Shown: positions 34,674 to 45,943 of the stretch, in pieces
Numbering within the stretch: the stretch's first letter is position 1
Layout: each line of letters opens with the position of its first letter
Assembly (NCBI GenBank): GCA_013399115.1
Contig: VXAA01003006.1
Location: forward strand, 817,866-881,865
From: Anseranas semipalmata
Lineage: Eukaryota > Chordata > Aves > Anseriformes > Anseranatidae
Length of the DNA: 64,000 nucleotides
Direction: 5' to 3'
Position numbers and translations under genes: made by a program
Notes under the pieces: generated by a model
The model's input: the letters and a program-made list of their open reading frames with translations, nothing else
Database searches by the model: none
What the model was told of the DNA's origin: nothing

Positions 34674-37519
34674 AAATCTGGGAAAAAGGGAAAAAAAAAG
34701 TTGTTTCTGGCCCTGCCTCGCCCCTAGAGGATTCAACCATTTTGTAGTCCAAGGATTAAAAGTGATATTTTGCAGTTTTTTTATTTTTCACTGACTTTAA
34801 AAAATGTAATACATCTCAGGAGAGAAAAGTCACTGCAGCTAAAGATAATTTTGGATTTATGCATTATTCTCCACAGAGCACTTCAGTGTCCTGTTGGTGC
34901 CTGATGCAGCCTACAGCAAAAACTTGGCACGTCTTGGAATATTTTGTGTTATAGCACGAACGGAAGGAACCTCCTATAGTTAAGGCCGTATAACTGTTTC
35001 CCTTCTATATCAGGATGAAATTTTCCAGTCTGAGTGGTTGTCCAAAATTGAATTTATTTGGTTAGTTTGAGATAAAGTGATTCGCTGCTTTTTGAGAATG
35101 AGATGAAAAAAGAGCATATCTCCTCAGGGCCAGGATGGGAACAGCGACGTGAAGAGAGGGCCCGGCTGGCTGGGCCTCCTGGAAGGTCTGGGTCAGTCAG
35201 GGAGGGAAGCCAGGCCCCTGTCGTCCTCGTGCATTTTAACATCCTCTGTGTTATATACTGCCTCTCTCCCGGTGTGAGTACATACACATATATGATTTTT
35301 CAGCTTTGTAAATGAATCTGTTCAGAATAGTGAGCCACTGTGGTCTGTGCGTGTACCAAAATGTTCTCTCGTTATCTTACAATGAGAGCGAAGGCATTTG
35401 ATGTGTCTGGGTGTATTGGCCGTGCAATAAGGAAATATGGAAGTGCCCAGTTAACCTATGTGGTGAAGGTACTCCAAGCACTCAGCTGTACCTGCTAGAT
35501 AGGAGTGCAAGGGTTGCCAGGCCAGCCCCAAAAGCACTTCTTCAGGGAAGCAGAGCAGGTGGGCCTCAGCCACAGCCCTCAGCTTGTGTCACGGGCCCCT
35601 CTGCGCTGAGAAACAGATGCAGCCAGTGAGAGCTATAGTGGCAAAGGCGGACTTGTGGTTCGATACTCACGAGTTAAGAAATGCCACAGTCAGCCCTGAC
35701 GTTTGTTGTGAGAAATAACTGAGTCCCTCATTCTGTATTTGTTAGGCAGAGCTAGAGTCACACATACCGTTTTTCACATTTAATGTTTCCTAATTTTATG
35801 TTCTTCATCATACAACCAAAACATTCTTTCAGTTTAGTTTTTGTGATGGATAATATTAAGAGTTTGGCCAAATCTGAACTCCAGATGTGAACAGCTGTAA
35901 TTTGCAAACCGTCATCTCTAGCCCCCAAATGTTTGGCTGACCTCTGTTTCCATGTTGCAGGCTGAAAGAGAATGGTTTCATCCTGGAATTTCATTTTTGA
36001 TAACTTCGGCTGATGATCCAAGCTGTACAGCTCTAAGATTGTCGTTTTTATTTACACCTAAAGGGAATTGTTTTAACTGTTAACTGTGTGACCAGTGCTA
36101 AGAACACTGAAGTCTAAATTGGCAGAGAAATGACTGCAGTCATAATGCAAATTAAAGCAGTTTACTCAGTTTGCATACAAGAAATCTCAAATTTAAGATT
36201 ATTAAACATAGCCCTTGTGGTTACCATCCCCACCCTGAACTCCTAATTACTGGATGTTTCAACCTTCTACATCAAGAAATTGTCCCTCTCAGAGATTTGA
36301 AAACAATCCTGAAAAAGGACCGGTACTGAAATGATCCTGTACTTAGGAGTATAAAGGACAGATAACTTAATTCACCGGTTCAAATCCAGGGAACGAGGCT
36401 GTGATCAAAAATTGTTTGCTAAGGCTTTTTAGTCTATGCTGAGTATTTTGAGAAAGGTCCAGTGGCTGAACGGCAGTGCTGGTGTGGGCGCTGGTGTTAA
36501 TTGAGCTAACTCATGTTCTGCCAGTGGGCTGGCTGCAGCAACACAACATCCTCTGTGGCTTCTTAGCAGAATATATTTTCCAAGGCAGACTTTAGTGCTC
36601 ATTTAAAACTAGCTTACGTACACCTACTGTCCCTTTCCATCTGCCATGTAGACATACCATCAGACTACTCCCCAGGAAGTAGACAGCCGTGTCAGAAACA
36701 CCCTCAGTATGGTAGCACTAATTGGTCCTTTTATTGGCCACTTTATCGCACATTGAGTTCTCCATCAGAAACTTGACTCTCTCCCTTCCACCCCCTTCAC
36801 CCTTCCGTGCCCTGCCTCTCAAATGTAATTTAAGGTTAATTTGCAGACTGGCTCCTACCTTGCCTGTATGGCTGCTGCTTTTGCCTGCACTGTGTCAGTT
36901 TTGTGGGTACCAAAGATAAGCTGCCAAGACACTGTTTCTTTACCAGAACATATTTTATGGAAAAAATGTAGACTATGGGAATACAGTCTGTGTTTCAGAC
37001 CGCAGCATCTGAACACGACCATAATTCTGTGAGCTGCATTCTGAAACTCACTGCAGTTTCAAAACTACATCTCTCTCTCCTCCCCCCAGATGCATTAGTT
37101 TTTGTTCCGCCTTTATGGGATTTAGCCGTTTAGGCTTCCAGACTTCAGACTGTTATGTTGGGGGTTTTTTGTCCTTGTCAGGGAGGAGTATAACAGCTGG
37201 CTCATTTGGTTCTAGCCTGGAAAGTTCGGAAGTGGCAAATCCAGATGATGGGTAAACACTAGCAGGGAGTGATGAAGTTTAGCAGCTGAGATTAACCATC
37301 CTGGGAAAATCAGATACGATAATACCATGGTTGTGTAGGTCAGAGGGCCAAGGCTTGCAGCAGGCAAGGCTTCAGTTGCTTTGACAGTGTGATTTTAAAT
37401 CTCCGTTCTTTATTCAAGCCTTAAGGGGCCTACACACGTGTAACTCTAGCATTCTGCCCCCTCCCTCCTACATGCCTTCTGATTAATATCATGATCTGTT
37501 TAATTCCCTGAGGGAACTT

Positions 37520-37542
37520 AACAACAACAACAACAAAAAAAA
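37520..37542 (+). repeat. (AAC)n microsatellite with A tail
   Basis: Five AAC units followed by a run of 8 A. Confidence 0.85.
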
Positions 37543-39272
37543 CCAGCAATAACTTGTAGCATGATTGGTGAGGTGATAATTGAAAGCATTTTCTGGTTCA
37601 CAGGGCCCTAGCATTGCCAGATGCCATGATTGGGCAAGCTTTGTTTTCTAACCTATGCATCCTTTATATGCGCAAGCAGGCAAAATTCCAGCTCTGTTTT
37701 ATTTTCTTCCCCCTTAGGACAGTGGTTTGGGACTTGACTCTTGGAGAGACAGGAAGAAGTGACTGTATAGGATAGGTTAGATGGAAGAAGCTGCTTTAAG
37801 TTTTAGTGGTGAGCAATGTGGGAAAGAACTCTGGATGCTGAGAATGGTGTAAATTTAGGACAGTTGTAGATTTTAGAAAAAGTGGGCATTTCTCAAAATC
37901 TCTCATTAGAAAGGGAAGGAGGGTGAGCTGATGAGTAAAGTATTTATCCTTGCTTACAGAACGATATCAACTTATAACTGCTGTCTTCTACTTGGTCTTC
38001 ATCATCCCTCTCACAGCTGCACTACTTATTCAGTCATTTGCACTCAAAATGCAGGAACAGTATAGTCCAGAAAGCGATCAGTTTGTGGTACATTGTCAGG
38101 CCGCGGAAGCAAAAACTTTACACTGGTAAAAAGGAAGTATCTATTCCCAAGGATCTTCACTCCTTGATTCCCTGATTTGGGCTCTGTTTCAGGTGCTGTA
38201 AACCACCAGCTGTCTTCCCACCTCCTCAGATCTCCTGAGACCTGACCATTTTGTTCATGGCTCATAGATTGTCTGGCAAGAATCAGACCAGCTGGATTTT
38301 TTCATTTCTTAATGTCAATTCCTTTTTTAGGTCAGCAGACAGGAGTCTCAGTACTAGCGTGTGTGTGCTTCTCTCTCTGTCCATCTGTCTCAACTCAAAA
38401 CAGAATCAACATGAACTCACCGATGTCAGGAAACGCGACTTGCTAGGGCAGCACACGCTGCTCATGGTGGCCATGCTGGTCAGCGGCAGCAGTGTGAGAT
38501 GAAAAACAAGCCAGCATCTGGCCAATGCTCTGGAGGACTCTTCCTACGTCTTGACCCGCATAGAGGTCCCAGCTGATTTTGTGGGGTAGAATAGCGGTTA
38601 ATATTGCTTGTTTGAAAAAGCTTCTAATGTTTCATGGAGAATACTAAAAGACCTGATTTATCCACAGTTTTGCTAGTCTGTCACATATTTTGGTTTATTT
38701 TCTGTCATCCCCCAGGGAAGATTCCTTGTAAGTGGGGAATAATCATCAGCAGCTAACAGACTCTTAAACTACAATTCTCATGAAAAGAAGGTCTTTAGGT
38801 CAGGAGCTATCATTTTGTTCTTTTTGTATGGTGTTTTGCACGTTGCAGATGAGAGCTCTAGGAGTTGTCACAATAGAAATAATAAATGGCTGTAAAAAAG
38901 ACAGAAGAAAGGACCTTATTTTTCATGCAATATCAGATTAACACTGTAAAAAACACCAACAATATTTAAACAGATGCACAGAAATATACAGTGGTAATCA
39001 AAAAAGTGTGAAAGCTCACCTGTGTGGGATATACGAGATGAACTGTGTTGTCCAAAATTAGAAGCGAGTTCATTCTCTTTTTGTCTCATGCACTGCTGTC
39101 TCTCTATAAGAACTTCGCAGCTGGAGTCTAAGTGGCAATTTTTTGTTTCTCGATGATGACTGAACCAGAACAGCCTTTTCAGCATGGTCTCTAGTAGGCT
39201 CTTCACTTCTGCAGGAGTAACATAGCTACATATGAGGATTGGTCAAAAAAATTTCCATTGAAACTGTTTTCT

Positions 39273-39290
39273 GTTTGTTTGTTTGTTTTT
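39273..39290 (+). repeat. (GTTT)n simple repeat
   Basis: About four GTTT units ending in a short T run. Confidence 0.85.
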
Positions 39291-39961
39291 TAAACTAGGA
39301 GGATTCGTAGGGGGCTATATTTGGTTACTTTATTTGTTAAGTATATTTTGATGACTATATCATTAAAGAAAAAAAAAAAGAGAACTAAATTACTCACCAT
39401 TGACGATTTCAGCTTCAAGCTAAAATATTTTCACTTATTTTTATTCCAGATTACTTCAGATTTTAATTAATCTTTTGGATTTTTTTTTTTGCACAGATTT
39501 AGAACTAGGTGTTGTTTGGGAGTAAAATTGCCAGACTACGTCTCTTAATATAACAAGGAGAATAAGCAGTTTAAGAATTTTTACATGGCTGGTTTTGTGG
39601 CCGAGCTTGATTCCTTACAACGACGACTGGTTTTCTTGCCATAAGTCCTAAGTAATAAAAGAGTGTGTGAAGGCAATACTGTACTCCAGCAAGCAAGTTC
39701 TGATTTTTCTACTAAGATGAACCGGACTGTGCTGTTGGCATGCCTGCATAACACATTAACTGAAACAGAACTGTGCAGTTGCAACACGGAGCGACATTTT
39801 CTTTAGTGTCTGTACAAATCAGAGATTTGTGTTTGGTGGTTGCCTAGCTATGTATAGATGTGCTTTGTCTCTAGTAGGTGATATTAAATGGTGGTCTAAG
39901 TGTCTGCCTCCTATTATTTTAGAGAACCCATTTTTTATCATCCTCAATCATTGTCTCTTAG

Positions 39962-40060
39962 TTTAGTTTGTGTTGAGGGCAGAGAGTATATGCCAAGAAG
40001 GGTTTGGGCTGACATACCTTGGCTGACCAGTACAGAGAGCGAGCCAGTCACCACTGCAAG
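39962..40060 (+). other. Candidate internal exon (99 bases, one open frame)
   Basis: A strong acceptor (CAATCATTGTCTCTTAG, AG at 39960-39961) and a strong donor (CTGCAAG|GTAAGA, GT at 40061) bound the segment. Only one frame is open across it (1 base + 32 codons + 2 bases); its peptide begins LVCVEGREYMPRRVW. The length is a multiple of three, so skipping would preserve frame. The reading phase joins correctly to the candidate exon at 41457-41529. The product is not recognised, so a cryptic exon in an intron remains likely. Confidence 0.22.
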
Positions 40061-40291
40061 GTAAGAGAATCAGAATCCCCCTTTGGCTAAAGAGAACAGT
40101 GCAGAGAAGGGCTGCAAATGGCAGAAGTCAGTGAGTGGGAGTTTGAAGAGCTCTGTGGTTAGTTACTTCACAGATGAGTTTGTCCTGTGGGTTGTTTTGT
40201 ACTGTGTGATGGGTTTTTCCACCACTGGATATTTTTGTACTTGTACTTTCTGAATAGGTGAAGATGGAAAAAAAATAGATGGGGGGTTGGG

Positions 40292-40330
40292 TTTTTTCTT
40301 TTCTTTTTTTCCTTTTTTTTTTCCCCCTTC
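40292..40330 (+). repeat. Pyrimidine (T/C) tract
   Basis: T runs broken by single C, ending in CCCCC. Low complexity; any open frame across it on the minus strand (Lys-rich) is an artefact of composition. Confidence 0.8.
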
Positions 40331-41124
40331 TGGTGTCATTGTTGGAGATCTGCACCAAAAATGCAGACTAAATACAATGCAGGTGAAAAGCAGCAATCTT
40401 TACGAGCTCTACCAGTGAACCAGAACCTCTGTGCAGGAAAGCTACACAGCTTGAGCCAGAGGGAAAGTACTTTCATTCTTATTGCATGGTGTGCTGTTTT
40501 TGTTGATGTGCCATTTTTGTTGAGCTCAGTAGTTTAATTCTTTATAAATATTTTCTCTGTACTTTTGGAGGGTTTTTTCCTCCTTTTTGATAAATCTGGC
40601 TTTTATCAAGATGATTTGATGTTAGAATTTGAAAGATTTGAGGACTGGTAGCTTCTGTGTTTTGTTATTTCACTGTCATTTTGTGCATCAGTCCCTTTTT
40701 GCATTTGTTGAAAAAAGATTTTTGAATTATGAAATTGATAGAGATTGCAAAAGTGGCCTAGTGATGGGTATGAACCTGTCAAGCAACATCTTTCACCTGG
40801 AAAGACAAAAATCTGTATGAAAATGTGGAAAGGTTGGAATTCATTGCTCTTTGCAGTTACACCAACAAGGAACAGATTATTTTTTTAAATGGAGAGTATA
40901 ATCTCATTCTGCCTGCAAGGACTCTTTTCATTTAAAAGCATTGTTTCAAGAAACCTATTTTATTTGGTTCAAGACACTGGTCTAGTTATCCTAATTTTCA
41001 GAGGATGAGACTAATGAAACTGAAGTTCCTTTATGATTAAATCCCCTTCAGCCATATTTGCAACAATTGGGACTTTGTTGCATGAGGTGTTAATTTTTTT
41101 AAGAAAATGTGGTACCTCCTTCTA

Positions 41125-41192
41125 TGTAGAGGAAGAGAAGGTCTTTCAGACCATCTAATCCTTGCGTATAAGTAGGGCCAAGTGGTGGTGTC
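41125..41192 (-). mobile_element. Possible worn CR1 3' end, minus strand
   Basis: 'gaccatctaatcc' followed shortly by 'agtagggcca' resembles the reverse complement of CR1 3' UTRs ('gaccatctaatccagcccctgctcaaagcagggcca' when split into blocks). The terminal ATTCTATG repeat is not visible, so the call is tentative. Confidence 0.35.
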
Positions 41193-41456
41193 CAGTTCCG
41201 CTGACAACTCCTGCCAGGGCAGTGGAGCCCAGAAGTTGTGCACTTCATCTGCTGTTAGGTAGCAGCATTGCAGACCTCAGTTGAAGAATCACCCTTTCTT
41301 CTTCGGCTTGTTTTTGCCCTGGTTCTGCAGAGGCAAGAAACACTTTGCACTTGACACTTTGCATCTGACTCAGACCACAAGAAGCTTTATTTTCGCTTGT
41401 GACAGCTGTGCAGTGAGAGTGAAGCAGACAGTTTCTGCTTTGTTCTTGCGTTCCAG

Positions 41457-41529
41457 AGCAGATAGGGTCTCTGCCAGTGTCTCTGATGGTGCCCTGAAGA
41501 GCCCAATTTCACAGGAGACGGTAGAACAG
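41457..41529 (+). other. Candidate internal exon (73 bases, one open frame)
   Basis: An excellent acceptor (CTTTGTTCTTGCGTTCCAG, AG at 41455-41456) and an acceptable donor (GAACAG|GTACCT, GT at 41530) bound it. One frame is open (1 base + 24 codons) and gives a polar peptide ending SPISQETVEQ. Its phase fits the candidate exon at 39962-40060 upstream. It lies within a 127-codon open frame (41281-41664), which is near the chance limit for this window. Not recognised. Confidence 0.2.
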
Positions 41530-41761
41530 GTACCTCATGCAGTCCTTGGCCTGTCTGCTGATGTGCCCTTTGATCAATTTAATGCTAGTTCTTTTTGTGA
41601 GAGGAAGGAAGGGGTGTTTACTGGAATTGGAGTCACCATTTCATTTTACTTGAGCTGGATTTGAATGCATCAAGCAGGGGTTTGTTTAGAGGTCTTCTCC
41701 TACCCTACTAGCATGCATCCTCACCTTCCCATACCAGGATCCCATCTCTGTGCTTCTGCAT

Positions 41762-41772
41762 CCCCCCCCCCC
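41762..41772 (+). repeat. Poly(C) tract (C11)
   Basis: Uninterrupted run of 11 C at the left edge of the GC-rich patch. Confidence 0.9.
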
Positions 41773-41829
41773 TTTCTCCACTTACTGCCCCCCTTTCGCT
41801 CAGCCACACACTGAGATCTGCCACTCGTC

Positions 41830-42180
41830 TCTCATCAGACTGTCAGCCCCCTTTTCTTCCTCCCCCTGGTCCCTGAGCTCCCTGTATCACCCCCATCCTG
41901 AGCAGAAACCATAACGCCAGGACTGGCTGGAGCGTGAGCTGTGCACCGAACAGGCTGGCGAGACGGGAGGTGCTGCCCGTCAGCTGGTTGCACGGAGCTG
42001 CCTGCGGGGAAGCATCCACCCCACAGCATGGGCAAGCACCCTCCTGTCGCAGCGGCACCTGGCACTCCGTACAGCTCTGAAGTGGTTCAGGTTGGACAGC
42101 GTGGGGACCTCTGAGCACAGACCAAAGTCCTTTGGAGCCAAGGAGCCTGGTTCTTCTCGGGCCAAGTTCGGTCTGATACT
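41830..42180. promoter_or_regulatory. GC-rich, CpG-enriched patch; possible orphan CpG island or old exon
   Basis: This is one of the most GC-rich stretches in the window. By eye it has about 12 CpGs between 41910 and 42105, while the flanks are CpG-poor. Three overlapping minus-strand frames are open here, as expected for stop-poor GC-rich DNA. One encodes a Cys-rich segment (CTECQVPLRQEGACPCCG) that resembles a zinc-ribbon half, but no family is recognised and no good minus-strand donor is visible. It could be an unmethylated regulatory element or alternative promoter, or a decayed GC-rich exon. Confidence 0.3.
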
Positions 42181-42818
42181 TCTGTATCTAAGTATGAAAA
42201 TGCCAGGGTTTGGAAGATCAAGGCAATGCATGCTGAAAAATATCACTCTCTCTTTGAACAGTTTTATTTATCCACTTTCTTTGAGCTGTTCTTTAATGAC
42301 TAAGTAGTGTTTGAAATAACAGAAAAGATAAGTTTGGCTTTTTTTTTAAGGCCACATTTGAATATAAATCTATTTTCTTAACATATCGTCTTTCCTTCCT
42401 CTGAGACATTTGCTATCTTTTTGTGTTTAGAGCAAGGAGAAGGAAAGAAGCATATGCTGTCACTGTCCTTGAACTTCTCTGCAAAGCTGGCGCTGCTTCC
42501 CCTTCCATTTAGCACACTTCTTGTTGGTTTGCCTCTCCGTCTGCCTAATGCATCAGATTGCAGGAGGATCCCTTATAAAATGGAAACCTTTCCTGTGAGG
42601 CATTCCTTTCCACCCTGTAAAAAGTCTTCACTGTAAATTTGCTCCAGGCTTACTAACCACTTTGCACCAGAGTCATAAATTTGAATAACTTCATAGAAGA
42701 GGATTTGCCTGAAAGTGGGTCACACAAACAGCCCTCTGCAGACAGGGGCTGACACAGTGTGGTACAGGAGGCTTTCTCCTGTATAATAAAATAAAATAAA
42801 CTACGGCAATTAGCTTGC

Positions 42819-43226
42819 TTGTTCTGCCACAAGCCTTACACCTCTGGCACTTCTGTTCACTTTGGTACGGGTTTTAGGCCTGCAAGGAATGCAGAATTAG
42901 GGATTATTACGGAGCGATACCTCCCGTATATCACCAGGCTCCAGACATTTAACTGCTTATGTGCCCAGTTCAGGACCACAACAGCAAGATGTTGCTCTTC
43001 GTTAGCTACTAGTAGAAAGACAGAATTCTGCAGCTGTTTTAAGCCAACAATAGCTGCTTTTGGGGTGTCTGGGCTTTCTGGCAGAGGTCCCCAGGCAGCG
43101 GTGGGCGAATTGCTCCTCAGTGGGGTGGAGCGGTGCCTTCCAGCTGCATACAGGAGCGCAGTTGCATCAGCTGTGAGGGGGACACTTCCATACCCAGCAG
43201 AGCTCACGCTGAGCTGCCTCAGTTGA
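42819..43226. other. Moderately GC-rich stretch open on both strands
   Basis: A 135-codon plus-strand frame and a 116-codon minus-strand frame overlap here. Both are near the length expected by chance for the longest frames, and neither shows a domain, repeat or membrane pattern. I regard them as non-coding. Confidence 0.4.
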
Positions 43227-44353
43227 ATTTTGTGATTCCAACCCGTTTCTAGCAGGTGGGAAAGGACAACGTCAGCTCCAGGAGAAACTGGTAGCTTACT
43301 CCGTTCGACAAAGAGAGGATTGCAAAGCTTTAAAGCTGCTTCTCTTTCTTTTATTCTCCCTTAGCCTGTTTGTAGAGTAATGATATTTTTGCCTTTGTGG
43401 TGCAAGCATTTTGCAGAACTTAATGAACTTAATTAAGTAACTTGATTTAAGTCATTTTAAGGGAATGGAATACAGACCTCCCAGCACCCTGCTTTTAACA
43501 CTTGAACCTGTTCTCTCCTCCAGCTGGCAAATTAAATCAGAAATGTAGATGAAGAGAAATTATTATTGTCTGCACATCCACCTTCCCAGTACAGTTTAGT
43601 TAGACTAATTAACAGAATAGCATTCTTGATACTGAAACTTGCAGTTAGGTGCTCCTGCAGTGTGTTATTCAGGCAGAAGTTTGATGCTTATCAAGATAGG
43701 AATACTTTTGTTCTGAGGAAAGAAAAGCAGCCATCCTTGCTGGATGGCACAACTGCAGACTGTTTTCAAACTGGAACAGGTTTTGTTGAGGAGAAGTGGT
43801 ATTGTGCATGCTGCAGTGAGTTACCATGATGTGCGAAGTAATTCAGTCAAGAACGAAAACCAGGCTCCTATCAAACTATTGGCTTGAACCAGCTGCTTCA
43901 GTGTTTTCTTTTGTAGACCCTAAACATTTAAAGAGCTAATTCAAATCCAGTGGATGTCTGTTCAACCTTGAATTACTCAGGGAAGGATGGAGGAGAGGTT
44001 TGAGGTCTTCAGATGGGACCTTTAGTGTACTGCAGTGATTCCAGGTCCTTCTCTACAGCCTGCTTCTCTCCTCTGCCTAATGCCGTCTAATACAAGATCC
44101 GTGTCATTGTTTACAAGCTACCAGTAGCGATACAAATGATTTTTACTGCATGCTAGTAATTTTTGGTCTTGCCCTTTCTGGATATTTTTCCAAAGTAAAA
44201 GCTCTAGTGAATTAAGAAACTCTGTTTCTGCTCTGGATAGTTGGGGGGAAAAGGTAGCAAAACCTGCAACCTTACAAATGTAAGTCAGTGAAGGGTCTTA
44301 GCCTGAATTTTCCAGAAACTCTGCCGGGATGTGAGATGACTTTGTCATCTCAG
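43227..44353. other. Unique sequence, no gene seen
   Basis: Includes the 10-bp palindrome CTTAATTAAG (homeodomain-like half sites) near 43428. No splice-bounded open segment was noticed. Confidence 0.5.
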
Positions 44354-44435
44354 TACAGTCTTGGTTCCAACACCTCGTACTTACAATCTGAGTTTCAACG
44401 TTTACTGTTGCCTTGCTGATTGTTTTGACAGAAAG
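44354..44435 (+). other. Candidate internal exon (82 bases, one open frame)
   Basis: A moderate acceptor (GACTTTGTCATCTCAG, AG at 44352-44353) and a strong donor (GACAGAAAG|GTAAGA, GT at 44436). One frame is open (1 base + 27 codons); the peptide ends ADCFDRK. Its phase does not fit the candidates immediately before (41457-41529) or after (45825-45943) it, which argues against one coding transcript through all of them. Confidence 0.15.
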
Positions 44436-45824
44436 GTAAGACTGCTCTGAAATTTGTATTGCAGAGTCAGTGCAATACCCTTTTTTTATAGTCTATTTTT
44501 GCCGTATGAACCATCAGCTACCTTGCAGGAAGGGGAAATATTTCAGAGCTGTGACTGGCTCTACCAGAGTGTAGAAGATAGAGCTATCATACTATATAAT
44601 CTGCTTTTTTCCACTCTAATAATCTTTTCCACTGTTTTTTCTCAAGGTCTTGTCTGGTCTAATTTTAATTGACTTACTTGCAAGGATTTCATGACCCTCC
44701 TGAGGAAGTAATTTTGTTTTTTGCCTGATAGATGTTGTAATTTTTTGTTGCCTTAATTTTGTGGCAGTTTCGTTTGTTGCGTGCTAGATGACAGGAAGTT
44801 TCCCGACTTTCAATCCAACTTTCTCTCATTCAACTTCAGGCCAACACTCATAGCTTTTAAACATTACGCACTGACTGTCTCAAACAGTTCAGTTTTCAAC
44901 TTGCAGATTATCATTTATATCAACTTAACAATTTGGATTTTTTTTCTAAATTTCTTTGATTTGCCTGTTTTGCTCTGTTCTTGAACTGTCATTTGAAATA
45001 GAGGCAAATCAACCATCTACCTGTTCATCTTACACAGAATTTGTGGTAAACAGAGATGAAGGTCATGGGCACCTACCTGCCTGCATACATGTGTGTGTAT
45101 GTATGAATTGGTTCTCTGGTTCCAGTGCTAGGGGACTCAGGTAAAATGGCAGTTCAGCAAGCGGGATCACGCAGCGTTACTCAGAACACTTCTTTGTTAT
45201 CATTGCTGATCACAGCAAAGTGCATTTTCCTTCAGGGTTATATAAAGTTCATGTGATTTCCAAGACACCAAATGGTATTTACAACTAAGGGGCTCCCTTT
45301 TTTGCAAACTGTAGAAAATGTGGGGCTTGCCTGCTTACACAAAGCAGTATTTTAATTTTTAGATCAGAGTGTCATTGCACCACATTCTGCTCCTTTAACT
45401 TCACTTTTTATTATTTAGTTATACACTGTCACTCTGCTGGCCTGCTTCCCTGTGGCCACAGAAAGCTGGTTTGCTTGGGGATAGTGTGTCTAAAAAGGCA
45501 AATACAAGCGTGCCCCAGGCCTGGTGCACCTCCAGATATTTAGGAAAATGCACTGATCCCTACAAGAAGGTAGGGGCTACTATGCAACATATCCTTAATT
45601 CTTGGCATTTTATCCAGTTATCAGAGGGCAAGATGGAGAACTCATACTGCAGTTATATAGATAAATCAGAAAGACAGGAAATTCATGCACTGTTGCAATC
45701 TATTAAATACAAATTGTCATTTACCTAGCTTAGGGAATGACCTGAGATGACTGATGAGAGTTTCCATGCTGAACACTTGTCTGTGGTGCAGTCCTGATGC
45801 AGTTTCTTTTGTAATCAGTTTCAG

Positions 45825-45943
45825 GAGCTTCCGGGAGCGGGAAGAGGGAATCTGGTTGTGTGACAGCAGCCCTTGGCAACACCTGGAGTCACAGCGTCAA
45901 CACCAGGCTCATACTGCAATATCACGACTTGCCAACAAGACAG
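45825..45943 (+). other. Candidate internal exon (119 bases, one open frame)
   Basis: A near-ideal donor (AAGACAG|GTGAGA, GT at 45944) and a pyrimidine-rich acceptor region with two AGs (exon start 45825 or 45819) bound it. One frame is open (1 base + 39 codons + 1 base). The peptide is Arg/Glu/His/Gln-rich, contains FREREEGIWLCDSSPWQH and ends SRLANKT. It is the longest of the candidate exons on the plus strand. Not recognised; an exon of a lncRNA or a cryptic exon is equally possible. Confidence 0.25.

Larger units (their letters stand above)
27801..39961. other. Twelve kilobases of unique sequence; intronic or intergenic
   Basis: I see no supportable gene. Contents: MIR-like traces at 33325-33375 and 33455-33525, A21 at 33024-33044, an unresolved base at 33178, T/C-rich DNA at 34319-34350, a G-quadruplex motif on the minus strand at 34649-34673, a GC-richer patch at 35.1-35.6 kb, (AAC)n at 37520-37542 and (GTTT)n at 39273-39290. 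The overlapping frames at 31.0-31.4 kb on both strands show no recognisable domain. Confidence 0.5.

Noticed and set aside
36377..36392. tRNA B-box-like GGTTCAAATCC
   Set aside because: The T-stem does not pair well, and no A-box, anticodon arm or acceptor stem is found in the preceding 80 bases.
42819..43226. 135-codon plus-strand frame as a gene
   Set aside because: A 116-codon frame is open on the opposite strand over the same DNA, showing that stop-poor composition, not coding, explains both.
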